64,000 nt of DNA from Rhodothermales bacterium (GCA_041391505.1 JAWKNW010000008.1:124001-188000), one strand, 5' to 3'. Shown: positions 1-9,094, counted from the stretch's first letter. A program made the numbers and translations. Notes: generated by a model from the sequence alone, not told the origin.

Positions 1-119
1 ACTGCCGATTAGCGCTGTTGAAACACCTGCGAACCCATCCGGCATTGAGGGGTATCACCGCCAGATCTTGAACACGAAGATCCGGGCCCGTAGCTCAGCG
101 GTTAGAGCAGTGGACTCAT

Positions 120-788
120 CAAGAAATCGTTCTTTGATCGGATGCGAATATGTGTCGTATGCGGTGAGCCGCTGGTAGGCAAACAGATTAGGTATTGCCG
201 TGCCGCTTGTAAGCAGCGCGCGCACTATCGAAAGGTTAGCCGTCAAACGAACACCGCATATTCCCAGACCCGTCGAGGTTTGACGAGAAAGCTGATACTC
301 GTCGATCAGATGGGTGGGGGATGTAGTCGTTGCGGTTATGCTGCTAATCTGGCAGCGCTTCAGTTCCATCATGTCTCTCGCGATGGTAAAGCGTTCCCGT
401 TGGATCTGAGGCATTTATCCAATCGTACGTGGCAGGCCATTCTGGAAGAATCACGAAAGTGTATTCTAGTGTGTGCGAACTGCCATGCGGAAATACACAG
501 TCCCGAATACGACACCCAAAACCTCCGAAAAACGGTTCTTGGTGCCCCGGTCGAGTAATCGTCCGGTGCGCAGCGGGTGAATTCAGGGAACCCTACGTCG
601 TTCGCGATACGGCAATCCTGAGCCAAGTCGGTGAAGGCCAGCGTCTAACGGCGCAGTAACCGAAAGGTGCAGAGACTAGATGGTGAGCAGGCCATGCGAT
701 ACGCCATCATCAGCGCCCGCCATCCTAGCGCGTACCCTCGCGTGGATGATGATATAGTCCTACCCCACGTGGAAACATGTGGAAGGTG
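120..788 (+). ncRNA. Group I self-splicing intron inside the tRNA anticodon loop
   Basis: Both ends fit group I rules: the 5' exon ends in U (T119) and the last intron base is G788. The conserved core is readable. P4 is TTCAGG 582-587 with CCTGAG 617-622. The Q-type stretch 611-626 (GGCAATCCTGAGCCAA) is like that of tRNA-type (IC3) introns. P7 is GACTA 674-678 with TAGTC 755-759. P3 is 573-579 with 714-720, and P8 is 721-725 with 744-748. P1 is a candidate 6-bp helix, 115-120 with 163-168, with the required U-G wobble at the splice site (T119, G164). An extra 7-bp hairpin (679-685 with 702-708) lies between P7 and P3', a place where subgroup IA introns carry P7.1. The P2 pairing is unclear. 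Pairings were assigned by eye. Confidence 0.9.
142..558 (+). CDS. HNH homing endonuclease encoded in the tRNA intron
   Basis: This 138-residue protein lies wholly within the intron. It begins with a four-cysteine zinc finger (C4, C7, C19, C23) followed by a basic stretch. A second cysteine set (C61, C64, C111, C114) then frames an HNH fold: HH at 76-77, a CANCH motif at 111-115 and H119. This is the layout of HNH endonucleases that make a DNA break in an intronless allele and so spread the intron. The start codon lies in the P1 loop of the ribozyme, and the coding sequence overlaps the putative internal guide strand (163-168), so both functions share bases. No clear Shine-Dalgarno sequence is seen. 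The target is inferred to be the tRNA anticodon region; activity is not proven by sequence. Confidence 0.85.
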   Translation: MRICVVCGEPLVGKQIRYCRAACKQRAHYRKVSRQTNTAYSQTRRGLTRKLILVDQMGGGCSRCGYAANLAALQFHHVSRDGKAFPLDLRHLSNRTWQAILEESRKCILVCANCHAEIHSPEYDTQNLRKTVLGAPVE

Positions 789-833
789 AATCCATTGGTC
801 GTAGGTTCAAATCCTACCGGGCCCACACTAGAA

Positions 834-873
834 AACGCCTCGAACAGGTCTGCAACGGCTTGTTTGAGGCGTT
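834..873 (+). terminator. Hairpin just downstream of the tRNA
   Basis: AACGCCTCGAACA (834-846) pairs with TGTTTGAGGCGTT (861-873) in a long stem starting 9 nt after the tRNA discriminator base. The U-tract is weak (CGTCGTTTG). It probably ends or trims the tRNA transcript. Confidence 0.6.
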
Positions 874-1248
874 CGTCGTTTGGGGAGCTCGCATCATGCG
901 GCCGATCCCGGCGCCCCGGAACCCCCGCCATCCTGGCAGGTAGCAGCCGTCTCTCGGGCCGTTCATACGCAATTCAACGATTTCCCGAACCCGGCAGCGC
1001 GACCATACCCGGCGCCACCGACCTGTGGCGCGCGACATCCCGTTCCTGCCACCTCTTCTCAGGGCCCTTCTATCTTTCGTTTCCAGCCCGATCAGGCGGT
1101 TTTTGCGCTTAAGAAAACGCGCCGATCTGACGATGCTTGGAGGCATCGAAGCTGGTGTCTTTTCCGGTCATAGGCGCGTTTAGCGGCGTCGATGCGGCGA
1201 AATCACACGACACCCCTCGGCCCCCAGCATCCTGCCAACCCCGATTTC
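874..1248. other. Gene-free stretch between the tRNA and the hybrid kinase
   Basis: No convincing coding frame, tRNA or repeat is seen. Short overlapping frames on both strands have no recognisable motif. The kinase promoter presumably lies here but no clear consensus stands out. Confidence 0.5.
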
Positions 1249-4200
1249 ATGCTCCGTCACGTTCTGAAAGGCGTCTTATACCTGACGTGTATCGCCGGGA
1301 TAAGTGCGCGCATCGCCTGGGGACAATCGGTCATGCCGCCGCCGCTGCCGGCGAACAAGGCACTGACGCAGTTTGTGCTTTCTTCGTGGAACAGGGACGA
1401 CGGCCTGCCCCAGAACACCGTCAGCACCGTGGCACAAACGACGGATGGGTACATCTGGTTTGGCACCCAGGAAGGACTCGTTCGCTTCGACGGGGTCGAG
1501 CTCAAGGTTTACGATGCGAACGCCACGGGGACGATCTACTCCAACACCGTCAGATCGCTGCTCGGCGACCGCAACGGCGACCTGTGGATCGGCACCCAGG
1601 CCGGCGGCATCCTCCGGTATCACGACCAGACCTTCACGCCGGTCGACAGCCTCGTCGACGGACGCATCACCGGCCTGCTTCAACGGCGCAACGGCGATAT
1701 CCTGGTATCGACCCAGGAGGCCTTCTTTTCAATCAGGGACACCCTCGTCACCGCCATCACGGGATATGACGGCGGCATCGTCGGCGCGCTTCTCGAAGAC
1801 ACCCGGTCCGACGCCGTCTGGATCGGCACGCTCGACGGGCAGATCATCCGGCTTGCCGACGGCGTGTTCAGCCGCCCCTTCCCGCTCGACGTGCTGGAAT
1901 CCGCCCCCATCTCCTCGCTCGCGCAATCCACGATGGGCGCGCTCTGGGTGGGCACCAAAAAGAGCGGCCTGTTCCGGATCACGGAAGGGCGTGTCGAGCA
2001 TTTCAGCACCAGGGAAGGCTTGCCGAGCGACAACATCAGCGTGCTGCTGACCGACTCGGACAATCAGCTCTGGGTCGGCACCAACGACGCCGGCATCTTC
2101 CGCATGCCCTCCACACCCGTTCTGCCGGTACCCGACCGGGATCGCCTGACGCAGGACGAAGGGTTGACGAGCAATAGCATCCGGTCGTTGATGATCGACC
2201 GCGAAGGCAGCCTGTGGATCGGCGTCGACGCCGGCGGCGTCAACCAGTTGCACGAAAGCAAGGTGACGCCGATCACCCACTATCAGGGCCTGCCCGACGA
2301 ACACGTCTACCCCATCTACGTCGAACCCTCCGGCGTGTCGTGGTTTGGAACGGAAAAAGGCGCCCTCCGGCTCGACCTCGACGGCAGCACCACGATCTAC
2401 GATCAGAAAAACGGCATGCCGGCCGATTTCGTCCTCTCGTTCGCCGGCACGCCCGACGGCAGCGTGTGGCTCGGCACGACGAACGGCCTCGTCCGTATGC
2501 GCAACAGCGCCATGCAGGTCTATACCTCCAACGACGGATTGCCGGACAACAGCATCTTCGGCCTGTACACGGATCGGGCGGGGCAACTCTGGATCGCCAC
2601 GAGCGGCGGCGCGTCACGTTTCGACGGCCGCACCTTTACCACGTATTCCACGGACGACGGGCTCACGAGCAACTACGTCACCGTTTTCCTGGAAGACCAT
2701 GAAGGGGCCCTGTGGATCGGCACGTACGACGGCGGGCTGAACCGGCTCAAGGACGGGACGATCGTGCCCCTCACCAAGGAGGAAGGGCTGTCGACCGATG
2801 GCATCCTGTCCTTGCACGAAGACGGCGCCGGCGTGCTCTGGGTGGGCACCTACGGCGGCGGGCTCAATCGCATCGAAGACGGCGTCATCACGGTCATCAC
2901 GAGCAGCGAGGGCCTGTTCAACGACAAGGTTTTCCAGATCCTCGAAGACGAGAGCCGGCGGCTGTGGATCAGTTCGAACATCGGGCTTTACACCATCTCG
3001 CGCGATGAGGTCGCCGCTCTTGCAGCCGGCCGCATCGACCGGATCACCTCCCAGGTCTACGACCGGCACGACGGGTTGCTGAGCCAGGAATTCACCGGCG
3101 GCATCCAGCCCGCCGGCTGGCAATCCAGCGACGGCCGGCTCTGGTTCCCTACCGACCGCGGCGCCGTGGTGGTGTCGCCCTCCCACATGCGCTTTAACGC
3201 GCAGCCGCCCCCCGTCGCCATCCGCCACGTAGGCGTCAATACCGAACTGCGCTTCGACGGCACCTCCTACACCCTGCCGGCCGGGACCAGCCGGCTCGAG
3301 ATCGACTACACCGCGCTGACGTTCGTATCGCCCACCGAAACGACGTATCGCTATATCCTGGAAGGCGAGGACGACGACTGGATCGAGGCCGGCACGCAGC
3401 GCACGGCGCACTACCGAAACCTGGCGCCGGGCGCCTACACGTTCCGCGTGATCGCCCGAAACGCCGACGGCGTATGGAGCGAAGCACCCGCGACATTCAC
3501 GTTTTACCTGGAGCCGTTCTTTTACCAGACGGTCTGGTTCTACCTCATCATCGGCCTGATCATCTTCCTGGCGATCATCGGAGGCCACAAACTCAGCGTC
3601 GCCAAGCTCGTCGCCCGCGAGCGCGAGCTGGCGTTCCTCGTCGCCGAGCGCACGCACGACCTGCAGGTCGAGAAAGAAAAAACCGAAGAGGCCAAGGCCG
3701 TCATCGAAGCGCAGGCGGACAAGCTCCGCGAGCTGGACCGCTTCAAGACGCGGTTCTTCGCGAACGTCTCGCACGAATTCCGGACCCCGCTCACGATGAT
3801 CATCGGCCCGATTGAGAATGCGCTCAACGGAACGTACGGAGCGGTCGACGACCGGCTGGGCCGGCAGCTGGACATCATGCGCCGCAACGCGCTCCGCCTG
3901 ATGCGGCTCATCAACCAGCTGCTCGACCTCTCCAAGCTCGAAGCCGGCAAGATGCAGCTCAGGACGCGGCCGCTGGATATCGTGCGGTTCCTGCAAGACG
4001 TCATGCTCACCGTCTCGCCGTTCGCGGAGAAAAAAGGCATCGAGCTCGCCTTCTCCTCCAGCCACCCCACCGCCGAGGTGTATTTCGAGCCGGACAAGTT
4101 CGAGAAGGTCTTCTACAACCTGCTCTCGAACGCGACCAAGTTCACCCCGACGGGCGGCCGCATCGCGATGACCGTCACCCGGCTGGACGACGCCGACGGC

Positions 4201-5760
4201 CGGCTCGAAGTCCGCGTCCAGGATACCGGCAGGGGCATTCCCGCCGACCATCTCCCGCACATCTTCGACCGTTTCCATCAGGTGGACGGGTCCAACACCC
4301 GCGAGCACGAGGGCACGGGCATCGGCCTGGCGCTGGTCAAGGAGATGATCGAGATCCACGGCGGCAGCGTGCGCGTGGAAAGCGAGCCGGGCGCCGGCAC
4401 GACGTTTATCATTACCCTGCAGACGGGCGCCGGCCATCTGGCGCAGGATCAGATCACGGCGAATACGGAAGACGGCTACGAGCCCCAGGCCGGCGTGGCG
4501 TTCGACGAAGCGCACAAGACGCCCGAAACGCCCCAGGCGCCGCGCCCGAAACGCGTCGCGCCCGCATCGGCGCCGGTCGTGCTCGTGGTAGACGACAACC
4601 CCGACCTGCGCGATTATCTCGAAAGCATCCTGGCCGAACACTACCGCGTCGTCCAGGCCTGCGATGGCGTGGAAGGGCTCGACACCGCGCGAGCCATCCG
4701 CCCCGACCTGATCGTGAGCGATGTGATGATGCCCCGCATGGACGGCCACGCCATGTGCCGGGCCATCAAGCAGGACGAAGCGCTGTGCCACACGCCGCTC
4801 ATCCTCCTCACGGCGCGCGCCACGAGCGAAATGATGCTCGAAGGTCTCGAGGAAGGCGCGGACGATTACATGGCCAAGCCGTTCAACGCGCGCGAACTGC
4901 TGGCGCGCGTGCGCAACCTGCTCATGATGCGCGAGCAGCAGCTGCTGCTCAGCCGTTCCAACGAGGCGCTGCGCGAATCGAACGACCACCTCACCCGCGC
5001 CAACGAGACGCTGATTCAGCGCACGGCGGAACTGATTGAGGCACTGGCGCAGAACAACGAAATCCTGGGCGTGGCGTCGCACGACCTCAAGAACCCGCTC
5101 GCCGGCATCATCGGTCTCGCCGAACTGATCCTCGAAAGCATCCGGGATTCGACGGACGACGACATGAAGGCCGAGGCGCTCGAATGCATCACCCTGCTGC
5201 ATTCCGAGGCGGCGCGGATGCTGCGCATCATCAAGGAACTGCTGGACAAGCACCGCGAGGGCGAACAGCTCGCGCTCAACAAAGAGCACATCGATCTCAA
5301 CGACATCATCGAGACGGCGCTGCGGTGGAACCATCAGCAGGCCATCCACAAGCAGATCGACATCCATTTCGCCCGGGCTTCCAGCGTAGCGGTGGAGGTC
5401 GATGTCGACGCGATCATGCGCGTGGTCGACAACCTGGTCTCCAACGCCGTCAAGTACAGCCCGCCCGGAAGCCAGGTGTGGGTGGGATTGGAGCACGAAA
5501 ACAACGGCGCGATCCTGCGCGTCCGCGACGAAGGACCGGGCCTGACGCAGGAGGACCTCGACCGCGTCTTCGGCAAGGGGCAGCAGCTCAGCGCGAAGCC
5601 CACGGGCGGCGAGCATTCCACCGGACTGGGGCTGTACATCGTCAAGCAACTCATCGAACAGCACGAGGGCGAGGTGGGGGTCGAGAGCGTCGCCGGCGAG
5701 GGCGCCACCTTCTGGTTCCGGCTGCCGGTCCTCGAGCCCGAAACCCAGACGGCGTCCTGA
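1249..5760 (+). CDS. Hybrid two-component sensor kinase: propeller, Y_Y_Y, kinase, receiver, second kinase
   Basis: A 1503-residue inner-membrane sensor. The start at 1249 puts a signal peptide (MLRHVLKGVLYLT) at the N-terminus; an in-frame ATG at 1192 would bury it. From about residue 45 to 635 there are many two-component propeller repeats (LWIGT, GLPxNxI). A Y_Y_Y domain follows, then one membrane span (about 757-780). The first kinase core has the H-box NVSHEFRTPL with H842, an ATPase domain and the G-box GTGIGLAL. A receiver domain follows with D1158 in DLIVSDVMMP. Instead of the AraC-type DNA-binding domain common in such polymer sensors, the C-terminus holds a second kinase core (H1278 in VASHDLKNPL; STGLGLYIV). 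Phosphate may therefore leave to a separate regulator. Glycan sensing is inferred from domain type and the nearby SusCD, GH3 and sialidase genes. Confidence 0.93.
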   Translation: MLRHVLKGVLYLTCIAGISARIAWGQSVMPPPLPANKALTQFVLSSWNRDDGLPQNTVSTVAQTTDGYIWFGTQEGLVRFDGVELKVYDANATGTIYSNTVRSLLGDRNGDLWIGTQAGGILRYHDQTFTPVDSLVDGRITGLLQRRNGDILVSTQEAFFSIRDTLVTAITGYDGGIVGALLEDTRSDAVWIGTLDGQIIRLADGVFSRPFPLDVLESAPISSLAQSTMGALWVGTKKSGLFRITEGRVEHFSTREGLPSDNISVLLTDSDNQLWVGTNDAGIFRMPSTPVLPVPDRDRLTQDEGLTSNSIRSLMIDREGSLWIGVDAGGVNQLHESKVTPITHYQGLPDEHVYPIYVEPSGVSWFGTEKGALRLDLDGSTTIYDQKNGMPADFVLSFAGTPDGSVWLGTTNGLVRMRNSAMQVYTSNDGLPDNSIFGLYTDRAGQLWIATSGGASRFDGRTFTTYSTDDGLTSNYVTVFLEDHEGALWIGTYDGGLNRLKDGTIVPLTKEEGLSTDGILSLHEDGAGVLWVGTYGGGLNRIEDGVITVITSSEGLFNDKVFQILEDESRRLWISSNIGLYTISRDEVAALAAGRIDRITSQVYDRHDGLLSQEFTGGIQPAGWQSSDGRLWFPTDRGAVVVSPSHMRFNAQPPPVAIRHVGVNTELRFDGTSYTLPAGTSRLEIDYTALTFVSPTETTYRYILEGEDDDWIEAGTQRTAHYRNLAPGAYTFRVIARNADGVWSEAPATFTFYLEPFFYQTVWFYLIIGLIIFLAIIGGHKLSVAKLVARERELAFLVAERTHDLQVEKEKTEEAKAVIEAQADKLRELDRFKTRFFANVSHEFRTPLTMIIGPIENALNGTYGAVDDRLGRQLDIMRRNALRLMRLINQLLDLSKLEAGKMQLRTRPLDIVRFLQDVMLTVSPFAEKKGIELAFSSSHPTAEVYFEPDKFEKVFYNLLSNATKFTPTGGRIAMTVTRLDDADGRLEVRVQDTGRGIPADHLPHIFDRFHQVDGSNTREHEGTGIGLALVKEMIEIHGGSVRVESEPGAGTTFIITLQTGAGHLAQDQITANTEDGYEPQAGVAFDEAHKTPETPQAPRPKRVAPASAPVVLVVDDNPDLRDYLESILAEHYRVVQACDGVEGLDTARAIRPDLIVSDVMMPRMDGHAMCRAIKQDEALCHTPLILLTARATSEMMLEGLEEGADDYMAKPFNARELLARVRNLLMMREQQLLLSRSNEALRESNDHLTRANETLIQRTAELIEALAQNNEILGVASHDLKNPLAGIIGLAELILESIRDSTDDDMKAEALECITLLHSEAARMLRIIKELLDKHREGEQLALNKEHIDLNDIIETALRWNHQQAIHKQIDIHFARASSVAVEVDVDAIMRVVDNLVSNAVKYSPPGSQVWVGLEHENNGAILRVRDEGPGLTQEDLDRVFGKGQQLSAKPTGGEHSTGLGLYIVKQLIEQHEGEVGVESVAGEGATFWFRLPVLEPETQTAS

Positions 5761-5772
5761 CGCGAGGCAGGG

Positions 5773-6483
5773 TCAGGCCGGCATGGCGTCGCGCGCGGTG
5801 AAGACGAAGCGCGCCGGCACCTCCTCGGAGAGGTACCGCATGTTGAGTCCGATCGTGGCGATGATGGCGACCATTTCGAGCACTTCCTCCAGAGACGCAA
5901 CCACGATGTACAGCGGCGTCACGCCCCCCTGCGTCACGTACAGGTTGGCTTCCACCATCTCGAACCCGAGCGCCGCGCAGACGTACAGGGCGCCCGCGAT
6001 GCCGTAGCGCAGGCGATAGAACGGCGGCAGCCGGTACCAGAACGCCCCGTAAACGACGATAAAGGCCAGCGTCAATCCACCGTAGATGATGACCCACGGC
6101 CAGGCGAGGAAGCCCGTCGTCTCGATGGAGGCCCAGATCAGATCGGTATCGAGTTTTTCATGGAGCTGGGCTGCTTCGTCGAACGTCAGGAAAAAAAACA
6201 GCGCGCTGAGTCCGCTCCAGTATCCCCATCCGGGTCGCCCGCCGGCCCGCGCGCTGCGGGCGATGAGGCCGAAGAGGCCGGCGGCGAGCAGCAGCAGCGC
6301 CCCCGAAAAGAAGGAGGGGAAATTGCCCTCCCCCTCGAACGAAAATTTCTCGACGAGCAGCTCGCTGAATCGGTTCTCATCCATGTGCCACCAGTATGCA
6401 CTCACGCCGTGCGCCAGGGTCAGCAGCAGGGCTACGGTGGAAAGCACCCGGATGGTGCCCCGGGCTGAAATCTGAAGCGTCAT
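5773..6483 (-). CDS. Six-segment integral membrane protein, function unknown
   Basis: This 236-residue protein has about six hydrophobic segments separated by short loops. Conserved-looking acidic/His stretches are FFLTFDEAAQLHEKLD in the middle and ASLEEVLEMVA near the C-terminus, both at helix edges, which could bind a metal or cofactor. I do not recognise the family. It converges on the hybrid kinase, with its stop only 12 bp from the kinase stop, so the two are transcribed toward each other. The C-terminal tail is predicted cytoplasmic and ends in DAMPA. Confidence 0.75.
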   Translation of the reverse strand: MTLQISARGTIRVLSTVALLLTLAHGVSAYWWHMDENRFSELLVEKFSFEGEGNFPSFFSGALLLLAAGLFGLIARSARAGGRPGWGYWSGLSALFFFLTFDEAAQLHEKLDTDLIWASIETTGFLAWPWVIIYGGLTLAFIVVYGAFWYRLPPFYRLRYGIAGALYVCAALGFEMVEANLYVTQGGVTPLYIVVASLEEVLEMVAIIATIGLNMRYLSEEVPARFVFTARDAMPA

Positions 6484-6647
6484 GGGTCTTTATCGATCCG
6501 AAAGAAGTGCGATAAGGCTGCGGCAAGCCAGGTTGGATCAACATAATGCCTCATTCCACCCTACAAACGTGGTGTTAGGCAACTCGACCCATCCAGCTTT
6601 GGCGCAGTAATGGCCGCTCGCGTTCACCGGGCCGGCGCACCGCTCGA

Positions 6648-6666
6648 TGGGGCGAAGGCCGCCCCA
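6648..6666 (-). terminator. Possible terminator after the GH3 gene
   Basis: TGGGGCG (6648-6654) pairs with CGCCCCA (6660-6666) around a 5-nt loop, about 50 bp past the bglX stop. There is no U-tract, so this is weak. Confidence 0.3.
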
Positions 6667-6715
6667 CGCTTCGCATCGCATCCCGGATCCTGTTCCGATG
6701 CGAGGATCGTCCGCA

Positions 6716-9094
6716 TTATTCGGTTACAGTGAGTACGAGGGTCTGCAGGTCCGCCGAGTTGCCGCCGACCATCACATCGAAGGCCCCCGGCTCGACGACG
6801 CGCTCCATATGAAGGCCGTGATAGGACAACGCGTCCGGCCCGATCTCGAAGGACACCGTCTGCGTCTCTCCGGGCTGGAGCGTGATGCGGCGGAACCCGC
6901 GCAACTCCTTGACCGGCCGGGCCACCCGGCTCACCTGGTCCCGGATGTAGAGCTGCACCACCTCGTCGCCGGCGCGGTCGCCGGTATTCGTCACATCCAC
7001 CATCACCCGGGTGGCGCCGTAGCGGCCGATCGCGTCGGCCTCCAGCCGGAGGTTGGCGTAGCCGAACGTGGTGTACGAGAGCCCGTAGCCGAAGGGAAAG
7101 AGCGGTTCGGTGGATCCGGTCAGATAGCCGCGGCCCCAGGAGGGTTTGTGGTTATAGAACATCGGGAGCTGTCCGATGTCGCGCGGGATGGTCAGCGGCA
7201 GCTTGCCGCCCGGGTTGATGTCGCCGAACAGGGCGTCCGCTACCGCCGTGCCCGTTTCCTGGCCGAGATACCAGCCGTCGAGGATCGCCGGCACCGAGTC
7301 CACCACGTCGGGGATCGCCAGCGGGCTGCCGTGGATGAGTACGAGCACGACCGGCTTGCCCGTCGCGACGATGGCGCGGACGAGTTCGGCCTGCTGCCCC
7401 GGCAGGCCGATGTCGGACCGGTCGCCGAGGTGGTTCTCCGCCCACGCCTCGCGCGAGGTCTTCTCGTTGTCGCCAACGACCACGATCGCCACGTCGCTCC
7501 GGCGGGCCTGCGCGACGGCGCGCGCGATGCGGTCCCGGTTGGTGCGCGGATCGGTCCACTGCACGGCGTCGCTGTTCCACCGGGGATACGACCGCTCGCC
7601 CTGCATATGCGGTTGCGGCTCATCCGTAAAGGTGTCTTCCGTGATGCGGACGCCTTCGGCATAGACGACCTCGGCCTGGCCGGCCAGTTTCTCTTGCAGC
7701 CCCTGGTAGATGCTCACGGTGTGGCGCGGCCGGCCGGCGTAGCCGCCGAGCAGCACTTCCGCCGCATGGGGCCCGATGACCGCGACCCGTTTCAGCCGGT
7801 CGGCCCGCAGCGGGAGCAGGCCGTTGTCGTTCTTGAGGAGCGTGATCGCCTGTTGCGCCGCTTCCAGCGCCAGCGGGCGGAAGGAGGCGGCGCCGCTGAT
7901 CGCGTCGGCTTCGTCCGGGTCGACGAAGGGATGCTCGAAGAGCCCGACGAGGAATTTGGCCTTCAGCAGCCGGCGAACGGCGGTGTCGATCGCCGATTCC
8001 GGCACGCGGCCGGCGCGCACCTCATCCACCAGTGTGTAGTAGGTCTGGATGTCCGGCAGTTCGATGTCCACGGTGGCGGCCAGCGCGCGGCGGGCGGCCT
8101 CGGCATGATCCGCCGCCACATGATGCCGGTTGATCATCTGGCGGATCGCCTCCCAGTCGGACACGATGACGCCGTCGAAGCCCCATTCCTCGCGGAGCAC
8201 CTCCTTGAGCATCCAGGTATTGCCGTGGGAGGGAATGCCGTCGATTTCATTGTAGGACGGCATGAGGCTGAGCGGCCCCGCCTCGCGGATGACCGTCTCG
8301 AACGGATAGAAGAATACGTCGCGCAGCACGCGCTCGGAGAAGTTGGCCGGCCCGATGTTCATGCCCGACTCCGGCTGCCCGTGTCCGGCCATGTGTTTGA
8401 GTGTGGCGATGACGTGCGGCGCGTGGATCGGCGCGCCGGCGCCCTGGAAGCCGCGCACCGCCGCGATGCCCATCTGCGCCGCGAGGTAGGGGTCCTCGCC
8501 GTATGTCTCCTCGATGCGTCCCCAGCGCGGCTCGCGGGCGACATCGACGACCGGGGCCAGCACCTGCTGGGCGCCGCGGGCGCGCGCCTCGGACGCGACG
8601 CCGGCGAAGATGCGTTCCAGCAGGTCCGGATTCCACGTGCTGGCCAGCGCGATCGCCTGCGGATAACTCGTCGCCTGCGCACCCTGCACGCCGTGGAGGG
8701 CTTCATCGTGAAACAGCACCGGGATGCCGAGCCGCGTGTTGTCGATCACCCAGCGCTGGATCGCGTTCGTAAACTCCGCGGAGCCCCGGGCCGTATGGCC
8801 GTCGGCCGGGCGTTCGATGCGGCCGATCCCGATCCGAAACCACTCCGGCGCGTTGGTCGGGTCGAAACGGCCCTCGGCGTCGGTGATGGCGGCCTTGCCC
8901 TGCCACAGACTCTGCATCTGGCCGACTTTTTCTTCGAGCGTCATGCGTCCGAGCAGATCCTCCACGCGCTGGTCGATCGGCGCGGCGGCATTCCGGTAGA
9001 GGGGGGCCGGCGCATCCTGGGCCTGGAGGCGGCCGGCGAAAACCAGGATCATCGCGAAGGCGCAGATGGCGCGGGTGGAACGGGGGTGTACCAT
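6716..9094 (-). CDS. bglX: Glycoside hydrolase family 3 beta-glucosidase, exported
   Basis: A 792-residue BglX-type enzyme that hydrolyses terminal beta-glucosides in the periplasm. An N-terminal signal peptide ends near LQAQDAPAP. The GH3 (alpha/beta)8 domain carries LGRMTLEEKVGQM near residue 48 and the catalytic nucleophile D313 in GVIVSDWEAI. The second alpha/beta sandwich domain starts around residue 400 (ITLLKNDNGLLPL, AVIGPHA), and a C-terminal fibronectin-III-like domain ends the protein (DVTNTGDRAGDEVVQLYIRD). The length matches full-length family members. A strong promoter lies just upstream. The gene sits among other secreted hydrolases and a SusCD pair, consistent with oligosaccharide breakdown. 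Exact substrate is not readable from sequence. Confidence 0.93.
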   Translation of the reverse strand: MVHPRSTRAICAFAMILVFAGRLQAQDAPAPLYRNAAAPIDQRVEDLLGRMTLEEKVGQMQSLWQGKAAITDAEGRFDPTNAPEWFRIGIGRIERPADGHTARGSAEFTNAIQRWVIDNTRLGIPVLFHDEALHGVQGAQATSYPQAIALASTWNPDLLERIFAGVASEARARGAQQVLAPVVDVAREPRWGRIEETYGEDPYLAAQMGIAAVRGFQGAGAPIHAPHVIATLKHMAGHGQPESGMNIGPANFSERVLRDVFFYPFETVIREAGPLSLMPSYNEIDGIPSHGNTWMLKEVLREEWGFDGVIVSDWEAIRQMINRHHVAADHAEAARRALAATVDIELPDIQTYYTLVDEVRAGRVPESAIDTAVRRLLKAKFLVGLFEHPFVDPDEADAISGAASFRPLALEAAQQAITLLKNDNGLLPLRADRLKRVAVIGPHAAEVLLGGYAGRPRHTVSIYQGLQEKLAGQAEVVYAEGVRITEDTFTDEPQPHMQGERSYPRWNSDAVQWTDPRTNRDRIARAVAQARRSDVAIVVVGDNEKTSREAWAENHLGDRSDIGLPGQQAELVRAIVATGKPVVLVLIHGSPLAIPDVVDSVPAILDGWYLGQETGTAVADALFGDINPGGKLPLTIPRDIGQLPMFYNHKPSWGRGYLTGSTEPLFPFGYGLSYTTFGYANLRLEADAIGRYGATRVMVDVTNTGDRAGDEVVQLYIRDQVSRVARPVKELRGFRRITLQPGETQTVSFEIGPDALSYHGLHMERVVEPGAFDVMVGGNSADLQTLVLTVTE

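Larger units (their letters stand above)
84..825 (+). tRNA. Intron-containing tRNA with anticodon CAU, probably tRNA-Ile2
   Basis: The tRNA is in two exons, 84-119 and 789-825, which join to 73 nt without CCA. The acceptor stem is 84-90 with 818-824 (7 bp) and the discriminator is A825. The D stem is GCTC 93-96 with GAGC 105-108. The anticodon stem is GTGGA 110-114 with TCCAT 791-795, the loop is CTCATAA, and the T stem is GTAGG 801-805 with CCTAC 813-817. The anticodon CAU at 117-119 could be elongator Met, initiator Met or lysidine-modified Ile2. The 1-72 pair is intact and the anticodon stem lacks three GC pairs, so it is not an initiator. The D-arm form (AGCGGTTAGAGCAG) and the TGGTC variable loop resemble bacterial tRNA-Ile2. 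CCA is not encoded. The interruption falls exactly between positions 36 and 37. Confidence 0.93.

Noticed and set aside
828..1112. Short ORFs on both strands after the tRNA
   Set aside because: All overlap each other and the tRNA trailer hairpin, with no conserved motif or ribosome site.
2614..5664. A 1016-codon minus-strand frame inside the hybrid kinase
   Set aside because: Shadow of the kinase coding sequence; no domain and biased composition.
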